Shown here: piece by piece, positions 42,163-52,675 of the stretch
Position numbering within the stretch: the stretch's first letter is position 1
Layout of the letters: each line of letters opens with the position of its first letter
DNA from: Corallibacter vietnamensis
GTDB lineage: Bacteria > Bacteroidota > Bacteroidia > Flavobacteriales > Flavobacteriaceae
Length of the DNA stretch: 64,000 nucleotides
Direction: 5' to 3'
Assembly: GCF_039537875.1 (NCBI RefSeq)
Contig: NZ_BAABBI010000001.1
Location: forward strand, 248,001-312,000
Program-made: the position numbers and the translations under genes
Notes under the pieces: generated by a model
The model's input: the letters and a program-made list of their open reading frames with translations, nothing else
What the model was told of the DNA's origin: nothing
The model's database searches: none

Positions 42163-45100
42163 ATGAAAACAATGTTAAATAGTTTACTGTTTTTACTCTT
42201 CTTTTTGCCCTCATTTTTGATTGCGCAAAATCAAGTTTCTGGAACAGTAACAGAAGAATCATCATTACCTTTACCAGGAGTTAACGTAATTATAAAAGGG
42301 ACGTCTCAAGGAACTGCTACAGATTTTGATGGGAATTACCAACTTGAAGCTAATGAAGGAGATATTATTGTCTTTTCTTATGTTGGTTACCTAACAAAAG
42401 AAGTTAGTTATCAAGGACAATCATCTCTTAATGTGACGCTTGTTGAAGATGCTTCGCAGCTAGACGAAGTTGTCATTATTGGGTATGGCAGTGTAAAAAA
42501 AGAAGATGCTACAGGATCTGTTTCACTAGTAACTACAAAAGATTTTAACAAAGGAAATATTGTTTCAACCGATCAATTGCTTAATGGTAAAGTTGGCGGA
42601 TTAAGAATCACTAACTCTGGTGGTCAGCCTGATTCCTCTCTAAATATTAGAATTCGTGGCGGGTCTTCATTAAGCGGTAGAAATGATCCACTTATAGTAA
42701 TTGATGGCGTACCTTTATCAAATATAAATCCGGCGGGAGTAAGCAATCCTTTGTCTTTAGTAAACCCAAATGATGTAGCAAGCTTTTCAATTTTAAAAGA
42801 TGCTTCAGCAACTGCAATTTATGGATCTCGTGCTTCAAATGGTGTCATTATTATAACAACTAAAAAGGGAACCTCTGGTGAAGCTCAATTTAATTTTTCA
42901 ACAGACGTTTCTATAAACAGTGCTAAAGACGGTTTAGATATGTTTGAAAGTGCAGAGTATGTTCGCTTCATTCAAGAGTACCACCCTGATTTAATTGAAA
43001 AACTAGGAGTACCTCTTGGATCTGTACAAACCAACGAACCTATATCTCAAATTATCGATACACCATCAGGGCAACGAGCTGTTTATAACACTGATTGGCG
43101 AGATGCAGTTTTAAGAACAGCTTTTACATCAAATACAAACTTTAGCGCTCGCGCTTATTTATTTGATAAACTTCCTTTTAGAGCTTCTATTGGATATACA
43201 AACGCTGAAGGTGTTGTTAAAACAGATGATTATGAACGTGTAACAGCATCTATTAATTTATCACCTACATTCTTTGATGATGCATTAAAAGTTACCGCTA
43301 ATGCCAAAGCAACTTATGCCGATAAAAATGCTGCTGATGTTGGTGGTGCGTTAGGTGGCTCACTAGTGTTTGACCCTACAAAACCCGTTTACAATAACGC
43401 TGTCGACAACCGTTTTGGAGGCTATTATTTCAACACAAATGTTGATGGCAACAACTTGATTTTAGACGGACAATACAATCCACTTGCGCTACTTGAACAA
43501 AGAGACAGGCCAGAACGCACAACACGCTTTTTAGGTAATTTAGAATTAGATTACTCTTTTGGTTTTTTACCAGGTTTACGAGCTGTTGTTAATTTAGGAT
43601 TAGACGCTTCCAAATCTGATAAAACAGAAAGATTCTACAACAATGCTGCTGCAACATATCGTTTTAACAGCAACAATACAGATATCAATAGTAATTTTGT
43701 TTTCAATCCTGGCGTTAATTATCGCGAAAACCAAACACTAACAAACACTACTTTAGACGCTTATGCGCAATACACAAAATCTTTTGACAACGCTTTTATT
43801 TCAAAACTTGATGCACAACTAGGATATTCTTACCAGAACTTCAAGAATGATGGTAATTCTGAACAGTATCGATATAACGAAACGACTGGTTTACGCGAAA
43901 TAAATTTTAATGAAGAAAACCCTACCAATCGCTATTATAACGAAATGAACTTACAATCATTTTTTGGTAGAGCTAATATAGATCTACTAGATCGTTACTT
44001 GTTTACTTTTTCATTAAGAGCAGATGCTTCTTCTTTATTTGTTACAGACGATCCTTGGGATAGCAATGCTTGGGGCTTCTTCCCTGCTGCAGCATTCGCT
44101 TGGAAAGTAAAAAGTGAAAAATTTATGCAAAACGTTGATTTTATAAATGACTTGAAATTACGCCTTGGCTGGGGTAGAACAGGACAACAAGACATTTCTG
44201 GTGTTGTTGGTTATTATCCTAACACTCCATTATTTGTTGCCGGAGGAAATAGCAGCCAATACCTACCTGGGGCGGGATTATACTCTGCATTACCTTTTAA
44301 CCCTGATTTAACATGGGAAACAACAACAACCTATAATCTTGGTGTTGATTTCGCCTTTTTCAAAAACAACTTCATCTCGGGTTCCTTTGATATTTACCAA
44401 AAATTTACAGAAGATTTATTAGCACGTGTAACTGTGCCACCTGGACAAGGCTTTTCTGACACCTTTGTTAAAAACATAGGAGAAATAGAAGGAAAAGGAT
44501 TCGAAGTCAACTTAAACATGAATGCTTACCAAACAGAAAACTGGAATATTTCTTTAAATGGAAACGTAGGATATGTTTATAATGAGGTAACTGATATAGG
44601 TGGTCAAGCAAACATAAACAGAGGTGGTAGTTTAAGAAACACAGGAGCCTTTTTATTGAGTGATGTAGCCGGACAACAAGCACAAAGTGCTTATGTATTT
44701 AAACAAGTTTATGATACTAGCGGCAACCCTATTCCTGGAGCTTTTGTTGACTTAAACGGTGATAATATAATCAATGATAGTGACAGATATTATACACAAA
44801 TCACCCCTAACTGGACTTATGGTTTTGGCTTAAACATAAATTATAAAAACTGGGATTTATCTTCAGGCTTTATAGGTCAAATAGGCGGAAATCTTTACAA
44901 TTACAACAAGCTAAATTATGGCTTCACAGATGCCGTTGTACCAGCAAACAACAACAGTATAACCAATGCTTTAAACTTTTATGACGGTGCTGCCAATCCT
45001 GCTTTTGAAAATGTCAATGGAAATATTCAATTTTCAGATTATTTCCTTGAAGACGCAACATTTTTGAGATGTAATAACATCGTTTTGGGTTATACATTTG

Positions 45101-45264
45101 ACAAGATGATTAAAAATGGAAATGTAAGAATGTACGGTGCTGTTTCAAACCCGTTTATTATAACAGACTATTCTGGTTTAGATCCTGAAAACCCTGGAGG
45201 TATTGAACGTGATTTTTATCCACGACCAACAACATTCACTCTAGGTATTAATTTTGATTTTTAA
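42163..45264 (+). CDS. susC: SusC/RagA-type TonB-linked outer-membrane transporter
   Basis: A 1033-residue SusC-like importer. A signal peptide ends near IAQN. Residues about 23-100 are the carboxypeptidase-regulatory-like domain (VSGTVTEESSLPLPGVNV, GTSQGTATDFDGNY). A TonB-box region and plug follow (LDEVVIIGYGSVKKEDATGS, IRIRGGSSLSGRNDPLIVIDG), then the 22-strand barrel, which ends in FTLGINFDF with the usual terminal Phe. It imports maltodextrins across the outer membrane using TonB energy, with SusD as a lid. It is the first gene of the plus-strand operon, under the LacI-type palindrome. Confidence 0.94.
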   Translation: MKTMLNSLLFLLFFLPSFLIAQNQVSGTVTEESSLPLPGVNVIIKGTSQGTATDFDGNYQLEANEGDIIVFSYVGYLTKEVSYQGQSSLNVTLVEDASQLDEVVIIGYGSVKKEDATGSVSLVTTKDFNKGNIVSTDQLLNGKVGGLRITNSGGQPDSSLNIRIRGGSSLSGRNDPLIVIDGVPLSNINPAGVSNPLSLVNPNDVASFSILKDASATAIYGSRASNGVIIITTKKGTSGEAQFNFSTDVSINSAKDGLDMFESAEYVRFIQEYHPDLIEKLGVPLGSVQTNEPISQIIDTPSGQRAVYNTDWRDAVLRTAFTSNTNFSARAYLFDKLPFRASIGYTNAEGVVKTDDYERVTASINLSPTFFDDALKVTANAKATYADKNAADVGGALGGSLVFDPTKPVYNNAVDNRFGGYYFNTNVDGNNLILDGQYNPLALLEQRDRPERTTRFLGNLELDYSFGFLPGLRAVVNLGLDASKSDKTERFYNNAAATYRFNSNNTDINSNFVFNPGVNYRENQTLTNTTLDAYAQYTKSFDNAFISKLDAQLGYSYQNFKNDGNSEQYRYNETTGLREINFNEENPTNRYYNEMNLQSFFGRANIDLLDRYLFTFSLRADASSLFVTDDPWDSNAWGFFPAAAFAWKVKSEKFMQNVDFINDLKLRLGWGRTGQQDISGVVGYYPNTPLFVAGGNSSQYLPGAGLYSALPFNPDLTWETTTTYNLGVDFAFFKNNFISGSFDIYQKFTEDLLARVTVPPGQGFSDTFVKNIGEIEGKGFEVNLNMNAYQTENWNISLNGNVGYVYNEVTDIGGQANINRGGSLRNTGAFLLSDVAGQQAQSAYVFKQVYDTSGNPIPGAFVDLNGDNIINDSDRYYTQITPNWTYGFGLNINYKNWDLSSGFIGQIGGNLYNYNKLNYGFTDAVVPANNNSITNALNFYDGAANPAFENVNGNIQFSDYFLEDATFLRCNNIVLGYTFDKMIKNGNVRMYGAVSNPFIITDYSGLDPENPGGIERDFYPRPTTFTLGINFDF

Positions 45265-45274
45265 AAAAACAATT

Positions 45275-46819
45275 ATGAAAAAAATATTTTTAATATTAAC
45301 AGGACTTATGATACTAACAATAGTATCATGTACTGATGATTTAGATACAGAACCAAAGGTAGAATTAACCCTAGAAGAAATTCTAGCTGAAGACCCTAAT
45401 GCTATAGAAGGCATTGTTTCAAGACTCTATGCTTCCTTTGCACTTTCGGGTCCTAATGGCCCAGGAAGTTCAGACATTAGTGATGACGCAGGAGAGTCTC
45501 CTTTTTTAAGAGGCATTATAAACCTGCAGGATTTTACCGCCGATGGCATGAAAAATAGGTGGGGAGATGATGGTTTAGATCAATTAACAACAACTTCAAA
45601 TTGGGATGCAAATAATAAATTTTTTAGATATTTATATAACCGAGCTTATTACACCATTCCACAATGTAATAATTTAATTTCTATTTTAAATTCATCTACA
45701 AACATCCCAGATGCAAATGAAGCGTTATCTGAAGCTCGATTTTTACGTTCATTAGCGTACTTTTATCTCATTGACACTTTTGGAAAAGGCGTTTTAGCAA
45801 CCGAAGAAAATTTAGGCCAATCAGACCCTCTTCCAGAAGCTTCACGTGAAGAATTATTCTACTTTGTTGAATCTGAATTATTAGAAATTCAGCCAATAAT
45901 GTCGGAAAACAATGGATATGGACGTGCAAACAAATATGTTGCAGCAATGCTTTTGGCTAAACTATACATGAATGCCGAAGTTTATATAGGTGAAGATAAA
46001 TATGATCAAGCTTTAACTTACCTAAACCAAATTCTTGATGAAGGAGGTTATAGTTTAACAAATAATTTTTTAGAGAATTTCTCATCAGACAATAATAATT
46101 CTCCAGAAATAATATTCCCATTAATCGCAGATGCTGTAAACAGTCAAAGCTATGGGAATACAACTTATATTATAAACGGAAACTTAAGTTCTGACACAAT
46201 GACTTTATCTGATTTTGGAGCTGCCGAAGGTTGGCAAGGTCATCGCGCTACTGAAGCATGGTATGGCTTGTTTGGCGATTTAACAACGTCTTTAGATGAA
46301 CGCGCTTCTTTATTTTGGACAAATGGGCATAATTACACCATGACTGACTATAAAGAATGGACAGACGGCTACCCATCAATAAAATTTAGAAACACATCAT
46401 TTAACAACCCAGATAACGTTACAACTTCTTTCTCTAGCACAGATTTTCCTCTTTATAGATTAGCAGACGTAAATCTTATGTATGCCGAATGTGCTGTACG
46501 TGGTGCTGCTGAAGCTGACATGACTAAAGCTTTATCATTAGTAAACGCTGTAAGAACGAGATCATCTGCTCCTGCCATAAGCATGAGTGATTTAACATTA
46601 GATTTTATTATTGATGAAAGAGCTAGAGAGTTAAACCTTGAAGGACATAGAAGGACAGATTTAATACGATTTGGAAGGTTTACAGGAAGTAGCTACTTAT
46701 GGCCATGGAAAGGAAATGTACAAAATGGTGCTTCAATTCCTGATCACTATAACTTATTCCCTATCCCTGAACAAGCATTAAGCGCTAACCCTAATCTTCA
46801 ACAAAACCCAGGTTATTAA
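45275..46819 (+). CDS. susD: SusD/RagB-type surface glycan-binding lipoprotein
   Basis: A 514-residue lipoprotein when started at 45275 (lipobox IVSC, Cys19); the seven extra upstream codons come from the end of susC. SusD features are the N-terminal helical repeats (DANEALSEARFLRSLAYFYLIDTFG), LPEASREELFYFVESEL, and the C-terminal RAREL.LEGHRRTDLIRFGRFT and FPIPEQALSANPNLQQNPGY. It caps the SusC barrel and binds the starch helix. It begins ten bases after the susC stop. Confidence 0.94.
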   Translation: MKKIFLILTGLMILTIVSCTDDLDTEPKVELTLEEILAEDPNAIEGIVSRLYASFALSGPNGPGSSDISDDAGESPFLRGIINLQDFTADGMKNRWGDDGLDQLTTTSNWDANNKFFRYLYNRAYYTIPQCNNLISILNSSTNIPDANEALSEARFLRSLAYFYLIDTFGKGVLATEENLGQSDPLPEASREELFYFVESELLEIQPIMSENNGYGRANKYVAAMLLAKLYMNAEVYIGEDKYDQALTYLNQILDEGGYSLTNNFLENFSSDNNNSPEIIFPLIADAVNSQSYGNTTYIINGNLSSDTMTLSDFGAAEGWQGHRATEAWYGLFGDLTTSLDERASLFWTNGHNYTMTDYKEWTDGYPSIKFRNTSFNNPDNVTTSFSSTDFPLYRLADVNLMYAECAVRGAAEADMTKALSLVNAVRTRSSAPAISMSDLTLDFIIDERARELNLEGHRRTDLIRFGRFTGSSYLWPWKGNVQNGASIPDHYNLFPIPEQALSANPNLQQNPGY

Positions 46820-46827
46820 TCTAATAA

Positions 46828-47895
46828 ATGAAGAAAATGAAAAATATATTAAAAATAACATATCTCTTTACTATAGCTTTTATTTTAGGCTCTTGTTCTG
46901 ATGATGATCAAAAATTTTCACTATCCGAAAATAGTGCCAGTGTTATAAATACACCTACAAATGGTCAAGAATTTATCTTAAATCCTTTAGAAGATCAAAA
47001 TAATACTGCAATTACCTTTAGCTGGGATCACTCTAACTATGGAACGCCAACAAGTATTGATTATTCTATAGAAATTGCAAATAGCGGATCCGATTTTAAC
47101 GAAGCAACCACACTTGCTACTGTAAACGAAACTCATTTTACAATGAATATCGCCGATTTTAATAATGTAGTAAGCTCATTAGGGTTACCACCTTTCACTG
47201 AAGGTAGTGTTGACATAAGAATAAAATCTACCGTCGGCAACCCTAGTCAATTACCACAATATTCAAACATAGTAACTATTTTAGTTACCCCTTTTACAAC
47301 TGATTTACCAAAAATTGCTGTACCTGGCAATCACCAAGGTTGGGATCCTCCATCTGCACCGCTATTAGCATCATCTGCTTTTGGTGAAACAGACTATGAA
47401 GGTTATGTTTGGCTAGACGGTGAATTTAAATTTATAGCTCCAAATCAAACAGGTATTTTTGAATGGGGAAATACAGACTGGGGTGACGATGGAACTTTCA
47501 CCGGGGCATTACTAGTAGATGATGAAACAAACTGTAACGCAAGCACAGCCGGTTATTATTTTGTAGTTGCAGATACAGATGCATTAACATATGAAACAAC
47601 TCCCGTAAGCTGGGCAATTATTGGAGATGCAACACCTTCTGGGTGGGATAACGACACTGATTTAATATATAATAGCCAAAACAAGACACTTGAATTAGAT
47701 TTAGACCTAGTTCCCGGACCTTTTAAATTTAGAGGAAATAACGAATGGGGACAATTTGATTTAGGAACTGTTGATTCAGACGGTTTCTTACAAAGTGGTG
47801 GCGATCTTACTTTTGATGGAGAAGCTGGTAATTACCATATCATTTTAGATTTATCAAACCCAAGAAAGTACACTTACTCATTGACATTAAACTAA
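46828..47895 (+). CDS. susE: SusE-like starch-binding lipoprotein
   Basis: A 355-residue lipoprotein (lipobox LGSC, Cys23). Residues about 35-155 are an immunoglobulin-like SusE domain (TPTNGQEFILNPLEDQNNTAITFSWDH, SIEIANSG). Two carbohydrate-binding modules follow, at about 165-255 (AVPGNHQGWDPPSA, FKFIAPN) and 257-355 (AIIGDATPSGWDNDTDL, FKFRGNNEWG); conserved Trp in each would stack on glucose. It should sit on the cell surface and hold starch. Nine bases separate it from susD. A second Met three codons in is an equally possible start. Confidence 0.88.
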   Translation: MKKMKNILKITYLFTIAFILGSCSDDDQKFSLSENSASVINTPTNGQEFILNPLEDQNNTAITFSWDHSNYGTPTSIDYSIEIANSGSDFNEATTLATVNETHFTMNIADFNNVVSSLGLPPFTEGSVDIRIKSTVGNPSQLPQYSNIVTILVTPFTTDLPKIAVPGNHQGWDPPSAPLLASSAFGETDYEGYVWLDGEFKFIAPNQTGIFEWGNTDWGDDGTFTGALLVDDETNCNASTAGYYFVVADTDALTYETTPVSWAIIGDATPSGWDNDTDLIYNSQNKTLELDLDLVPGPFKFRGNNEWGQFDLGTVDSDGFLQSGGDLTFDGEAGNYHIILDLSNPRKYTYSLTLN

Positions 47896-47901
47896 TTAGA
47901 T

Positions 47902-49725
47902 ATGAAAAACTTATTAAAAACTCTCTTTTTTACGCTATCTATTATTTTGATTAGCTGTAATGATGACAATAATTTTGGCTTAGTTATACCTCAAAGTTCA
48001 TTTACTATAGTTTCTCCTAACAACGGCGCATCACTTTTCTTAAACAATGAAAATGAACAAAATACAGCCCTAACATTAGTTTGGAGTGACAACTTCACCA
48101 ATTCTGACAGTTATACTATTGAGGTATCAACAGCTGAAGATTTTACAGAGCCAATTGCCATTGGAACATCAACAAGCAACACTTTTTCATTATCTGTTGT
48201 AGAGTTAAACAACATACTATTAAATTATGAAGTATCTGCTTTTGAAGAAACACCATTATACATCAGGGTAAATTCAGGCGAGCAGCTTACAGATTATATA
48301 GAATTAATAATTAGTACATACCCAGAAGAAAATCCTGTAATAATAAATCCTGACAGCACTTTTGAAGTTGTTTTATCTGATATAACAGAAAATGAAAGTG
48401 CTTTAACTGTTGAGTGGGATGATCCTGACTTTTCTGTTGACACTTCAGCTGAAATTGATTATTATATTGAGATAGCTGTAGCTGGTTCTAACTTTGTTAC
48501 TATTGAATCACTTGGCAATACCCAAGATAGAGTTTTAGAATCAACTCACGGTAGTCTAAACGAAGCTGTTTTAAGTTTAGGGCTTAACGCCGACGCAGCT
48601 TCTCAATTAGACTTAAGAGTACGTTCAGTTATTGAGACAGCTAATGGAAATTTAGAGCGTATATCAGATTTTATAACAATAACCGTTACTCCTTATGAAA
48701 CCGCTTTACCTCCTGTTATTTATGGAGTTGGAGCAGGAATGCCAAATGCTGGATGGGCATGGGACACACCTCAAGAGTTTATTCTACAAGGAGCTGTTTA
48801 CTCTGGAAACGTAACGTTATCTCCTGATAACGGTGGTAATTTCAGGTTTTTTGCTCAACAAGACTGGGGACCAATAAGCTATAACTTCCCTTATTATGAA
48901 GTTAGAGGCTACACAATTGATTCTAATTTAATAAACGCATTAGACGGTGATAGCAACTTTCAATTTATTGGTACAGCGGGAGAATATCTATTAGAAATAG
49001 ATACAGAAAACAAAACAATAACATTAGGACCTCCTATTATTGGACCTAACTGCGAGTTTGACCAACTTTGGTTAGTTGGAGCTGGTGTACCTGATGCTGG
49101 TTGGGGTTGGGAAACTGCTGTGCAACTACCATGTACAGGAACTGGAGTATATTCTGGAAATGTAACGCTTCAAAACAATGGTGGCGCAGATAATAACTTT
49201 AGATTTTTCACTACTGAAGGCGACTGGGGATCTGGTCAAAACTTCCTCTACTTTGAAGGTGAAGGTTACACAATAGATTCAAATTTCACAAACGCTTTAG
49301 ATGGCGATAGTAACTTTGCCTTTACTGGAACTACTGGCGAATACTTCTTATCCGTAGACACAGTTAATAAAACAATAGTTTTAGATGCAGCTCAAGTGAA
49401 CTGTGAGTTTGATCAACTATGGCTAGTTGGAGCTGGTGTACCTGATGCTGGTTGGGGTTGGGACTCTCCTATAGAATTAGCTTGCACAGGTGCTGGAGTA
49501 TATTCAGCTGATGTAACATTTGCTAATGATGCCTTTAGGTTTTTTACAACTGAAGGTGATTGGGGTTCAGGAAGAAACTTCCCTTATTACGAAGGTGAAG
49601 GCTATACAATAGACAGCAATTTTGTTAATGCTTTAGATGGTGATAGTAATTTCCAATTTGTTGGAACACCTGGATCCTATACTTTGACTATGGATACTGT
49701 AAACAAAACCATATCTATACAATAA
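47902..49725 (+). CDS. SusF-like lipoprotein with three tandem starch-binding modules
   Basis: A 607-residue lipoprotein (LISC, Cys19). Two immunoglobulin-like SusE-type domains occupy about 28-140 and 145-265. Three tandem modules follow at about 272-377, 388-495 and 505-607, each with GVGAG.P.AGW.W, FRFF...DWG, GEGYTIDSN and NALDGDSNF. Modules two and three are nearly the same at the protein level and share a 40-base identical DNA stretch, so they arose by recent duplication. It probably binds starch at the surface like Bacteroides SusF. It lies six bases after the SusE-like gene and is followed by a strong terminator. Confidence 0.87.
   Translation: MKNLLKTLFFTLSIILISCNDDNNFGLVIPQSSFTIVSPNNGASLFLNNENEQNTALTLVWSDNFTNSDSYTIEVSTAEDFTEPIAIGTSTSNTFSLSVVELNNILLNYEVSAFEETPLYIRVNSGEQLTDYIELIISTYPEENPVIINPDSTFEVVLSDITENESALTVEWDDPDFSVDTSAEIDYYIEIAVAGSNFVTIESLGNTQDRVLESTHGSLNEAVLSLGLNADAASQLDLRVRSVIETANGNLERISDFITITVTPYETALPPVIYGVGAGMPNAGWAWDTPQEFILQGAVYSGNVTLSPDNGGNFRFFAQQDWGPISYNFPYYEVRGYTIDSNLINALDGDSNFQFIGTAGEYLLEIDTENKTITLGPPIIGPNCEFDQLWLVGAGVPDAGWGWETAVQLPCTGTGVYSGNVTLQNNGGADNNFRFFTTEGDWGSGQNFLYFEGEGYTIDSNFTNALDGDSNFAFTGTTGEYFLSVDTVNKTIVLDAAQVNCEFDQLWLVGAGVPDAGWGWDSPIELACTGAGVYSADVTFANDAFRFFTTEGDWGSGRNFPYYEGEGYTIDSNFVNALDGDSNFQFVGTPGSYTLTMDTVNKTISIQ
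49073..49463 (+). repeat. 40-base direct repeat inside the SusF-like gene
   Basis: The 40 bases at 49073-49112 recur without mismatch at 49424-49463, a distance of 351 bases or 117 codons, in the same frame. They encode the LVGAGVPDAGWGW part of modules two and three. Confidence 0.9.
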
Positions 49726-49741
49726 TTGGTTTAATATAAAC

Positions 49742-49775
49742 AAAGGCTATGGTAATAATAACCATAGCCTTTTTC
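49742..49775 (+). terminator. strong terminator between SusF-like gene and secreted amylase
   Basis: AAAGGCTATGGT (49742-49753) pairs perfectly with ACCATAGCCTTT (49761-49772) around an AATAATA loop, and the T-run continues to 49774. It ends 17 bases before the amylase start codon, so it probably lowers amylase expression relative to the binding proteins or acts as an attenuator. Confidence 0.85.
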
Positions 49776-49791
49776 TTTTAAAAAAAGTACT

Positions 49792-52665
49792 ATGAAACAA
49801 ACACTACATACTATTCTATTCTTTTTTTGCGCATTAACACTTTCTGCGCAAACTCAAACGGATGTTAGTTTTGATATATCTCCTTCAACATTTGAAGAAA
49901 ATGAAGAAATAACAATAACAATATCAAATTTAGACGCAAGTATTTGGGGGAGTACAAATGGTGAAGACATTTATCTATGGGCTTGGTATTTTGACACTAA
50001 TGGCAACCAAGTTGGTGATGCTCCAAACAATGGTTCATGGTCAGATTCAAATGAATCACAAAAGTTCACAAACAACGGAGACGGTACGTACACATTAACA
50101 TTAACACCTACAACCTTTTTTAACGACACTGGAATTGGTCAAATTGGAATGTTAATAAAAAGTAATGATGGCTCACAGCAATCTCAAGATGAACTATACT
50201 ATGTAGGCGTTGTTACAGTAATAATTAGTAACCCTACATCTGAAACAGTTATTATTGAATCTGGTGGAAACATATCTATCAATGCTTACATGCAATCTGG
50301 TGGAAGTACAGAGGTTGGAAACTTTGAGGTTTTTCTAAACAATAACTCCGTAGCTACAGGAACAGGGTTTCCTAACTTTGGAACAACCATAAACAATATT
50401 ACTGAATCAGGTACTATCAGGGTTGTTGGAACACCTTTTGGTACTTCAGAATCTGGTGAAGCTACTTTTGAAGTTGCTATAGCCTCATTAACACTTGAAA
50501 CATTACCTGCTGGTCTTGTTGATGGGATTAATTATAATGAAACAGATCCTTCAAAAGCGACCCTAGTAGTCAATGCACCAAATAAAGACTTTGTATATGT
50601 CGCTGGTAGTTTTAACAACTGGGATCCTTATGACTCTTATCTAATGAAAAAAGACCCTTCAAGTTCAAAATTTTGGCTTGAACTAACAAACTTAACACCT
50701 GGTGAAGCTTATACATATCAATACTGGTTATATGATAACAACCCTGTAAATGGCTCTCCAAATGAAGTTAAAACAGCTGATCCTTTTTCTACATTAGTTT
50801 TATCTCCTGATGACGATCCTTGGATTCCTTCATCTTCATATCCAAACTTACCAAGCTATCCTTTAGGACAAAAAAGAGAGGTTACAGTTTTAGAAACTGG
50901 TCAATCAGAATATAACTGGCAAGTAACAAACTTTGAAAAACCTAAAAAAGAAGATTTAATTATCTACGAAGCTTTAATTAGAGATTTTGATGAAGATAGA
51001 AACTTTCAAGATTTAATAGATAGAATAGATTACTTCAAAGACCTTAATGTTAATGCCATACAACTAATGCCCGTAATGGAGTTTGAAGGTAATGAAAGCT
51101 GGGGATACAACACCTCTTTTCATATGGCTTTAGACAAGTTTTATGGAACAAAAGATAAATTTAAAGAACTTATTGATGTATGTCACCAAAATGGAATTGC
51201 TGTAATTCTTGACATTGCATTAAATCATGCTTTTGGTCGTAATCCAATGGTACGCATGTGGATGGATGATCCTGATGGTGATGGTTGGGGCGGACCAAGT
51301 AGTGAAAACCCATATTTTAACCAAACAGCAAGACACAGCTATAATGTTGGTAATGATTTCAATCATCAACAACCTATGACTCAATATTACGTTCAGCGAG
51401 TTGTTCAACACTGGATAGAAGAGTTTAATATTGATGGATTCCGTTGGGATTTAACAAAAGGATTTACTCAAAACTGTTCTGGAAGTGATGAAGGCTGTAC
51501 AAATTCATACCAACAAGACCGTGTTGATATTTTAAAATCTTATGCTGATTATAGTTGGAGTTTAGACGAAACACACTATGTGATTTTTGAACATTTAGGT
51601 ACTGATGCTGAAGAGCAAGAGTGGGCAAACTACAGAATTAATGATGCTGTAAGTAAAGGTATTATGATGTGGGGAATTATGAACCACGATTATAACGAAC
51701 TTACTATGGGTTATCCAGCAAACATAAACAGAATGGGGCACAACTCAAGAGGATTTAATGCACCAAGACTTGTTGGTTATGCCGAAAGCCATGATGAAGA
51801 ACGTTTAATGTATAAAAACTTACTATACGGTAATAGCTCTGGAAGCTATGATGTTACTAACCTAGAAACAGCCTTACAACGCATGTCTGCTTTAGGTGCC
51901 GTGACACTAACTATTCCTGGGCCTAAAATGATTTGGCATTTTGGTGAGTTAGGAATGGAAAACTCTATTTTCACCTGTAATGATGGAAGCGTAAATGATT
52001 CAAGCGGTACAGATGGAGATTGTAAATTAGACACAAAACCTCAACCTCAGTGGGTAAACAATTGGACTCAAGATGCTGACAGAAGTCAGATTTACAACGA
52101 TTGGGCTAGACTTAATGATTTAAAAATTAATGAAGCTGTTTTTGAAGGAAACTACACTATAAACTCTGGTAATTTAACACCTCGTATTTATATCTGGAAT
52201 GATGCTTTACCATCAACTGAATTAAAAAACGTTGTTATTTTAGCAAATTTTGATGTATCGGCACAAAATATTACACCAGATTTTCCTTACACCGGAACAT
52301 GGTATGACTTAATGGATGAAACAGGAAACACATCAATTAATGTTTCTAACACAAGTACTGCCATAAACATTCCTGCTGGATCGTTTAGAATTTACGGTAA
52401 TGCATCTTCTACTCTATCTACAGAAAATTTCACTAATATCTCAACACTAACAATTTATCCAAACCCAACATCAAATACTTTTAAAGCAAATAGAGCTTTA
52501 GATAGAGTTTCAATATTTGATACTACCGGTAAATTAGTTTTTAGTGAAACTGGTCGTTTTGAAAAAAATCATGAATTCAATGTATCAAACCTGACTCAAG
52601 GATTATACATCGTAAAATTAAGTGAGAATAATAATGCAACTACTAGAAAACTGATTATTAACTAA
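49792..52665 (+). CDS. secreted GH13 alpha-amylase with T9SS sorting domain
   Basis: A 957-residue enzyme with a signal peptide cut near LSAQ. Two beta domains (about 25-145 and 145-230) precede a CBM48-like module (about 255-340, VYVAGSFNNWDP). The GH13 barrel follows with DIALNH (474-479), GFRWDLTKG (nucleophile Asp553), VIFEHLG (Glu600) and AESHDEER (His667, Asp668). Residues about 882-957 are a type A sorting domain (TIYPNPTS, LTQGLYIVKL, RKLIIN) for type IX secretion. So the enzyme is exported to the surface or medium to start starch cleavage. It is preceded by a terminator hairpin, so its own level may be set separately. Confidence 0.92.
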   Translation: MKQTLHTILFFFCALTLSAQTQTDVSFDISPSTFEENEEITITISNLDASIWGSTNGEDIYLWAWYFDTNGNQVGDAPNNGSWSDSNESQKFTNNGDGTYTLTLTPTTFFNDTGIGQIGMLIKSNDGSQQSQDELYYVGVVTVIISNPTSETVIIESGGNISINAYMQSGGSTEVGNFEVFLNNNSVATGTGFPNFGTTINNITESGTIRVVGTPFGTSESGEATFEVAIASLTLETLPAGLVDGINYNETDPSKATLVVNAPNKDFVYVAGSFNNWDPYDSYLMKKDPSSSKFWLELTNLTPGEAYTYQYWLYDNNPVNGSPNEVKTADPFSTLVLSPDDDPWIPSSSYPNLPSYPLGQKREVTVLETGQSEYNWQVTNFEKPKKEDLIIYEALIRDFDEDRNFQDLIDRIDYFKDLNVNAIQLMPVMEFEGNESWGYNTSFHMALDKFYGTKDKFKELIDVCHQNGIAVILDIALNHAFGRNPMVRMWMDDPDGDGWGGPSSENPYFNQTARHSYNVGNDFNHQQPMTQYYVQRVVQHWIEEFNIDGFRWDLTKGFTQNCSGSDEGCTNSYQQDRVDILKSYADYSWSLDETHYVIFEHLGTDAEEQEWANYRINDAVSKGIMMWGIMNHDYNELTMGYPANINRMGHNSRGFNAPRLVGYAESHDEERLMYKNLLYGNSSGSYDVTNLETALQRMSALGAVTLTIPGPKMIWHFGELGMENSIFTCNDGSVNDSSGTDGDCKLDTKPQPQWVNNWTQDADRSQIYNDWARLNDLKINEAVFEGNYTINSGNLTPRIYIWNDALPSTELKNVVILANFDVSAQNITPDFPYTGTWYDLMDETGNTSINVSNTSTAINIPAGSFRIYGNASSTLSTENFTNISTLTIYPNPTSNTFKANRALDRVSIFDTTGKLVFSETGRFEKNHEFNVSNLTQGLYIVKLSENNNATTRKLIIN

Positions 52666-52675
52666 ACCAACAATC

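Noticed and set aside
49073..49463. mobile-element or CRISPR-like direct repeat
   Set aside because: The two copies are in frame within one gene at the period of its protein modules, so domain duplication explains them.
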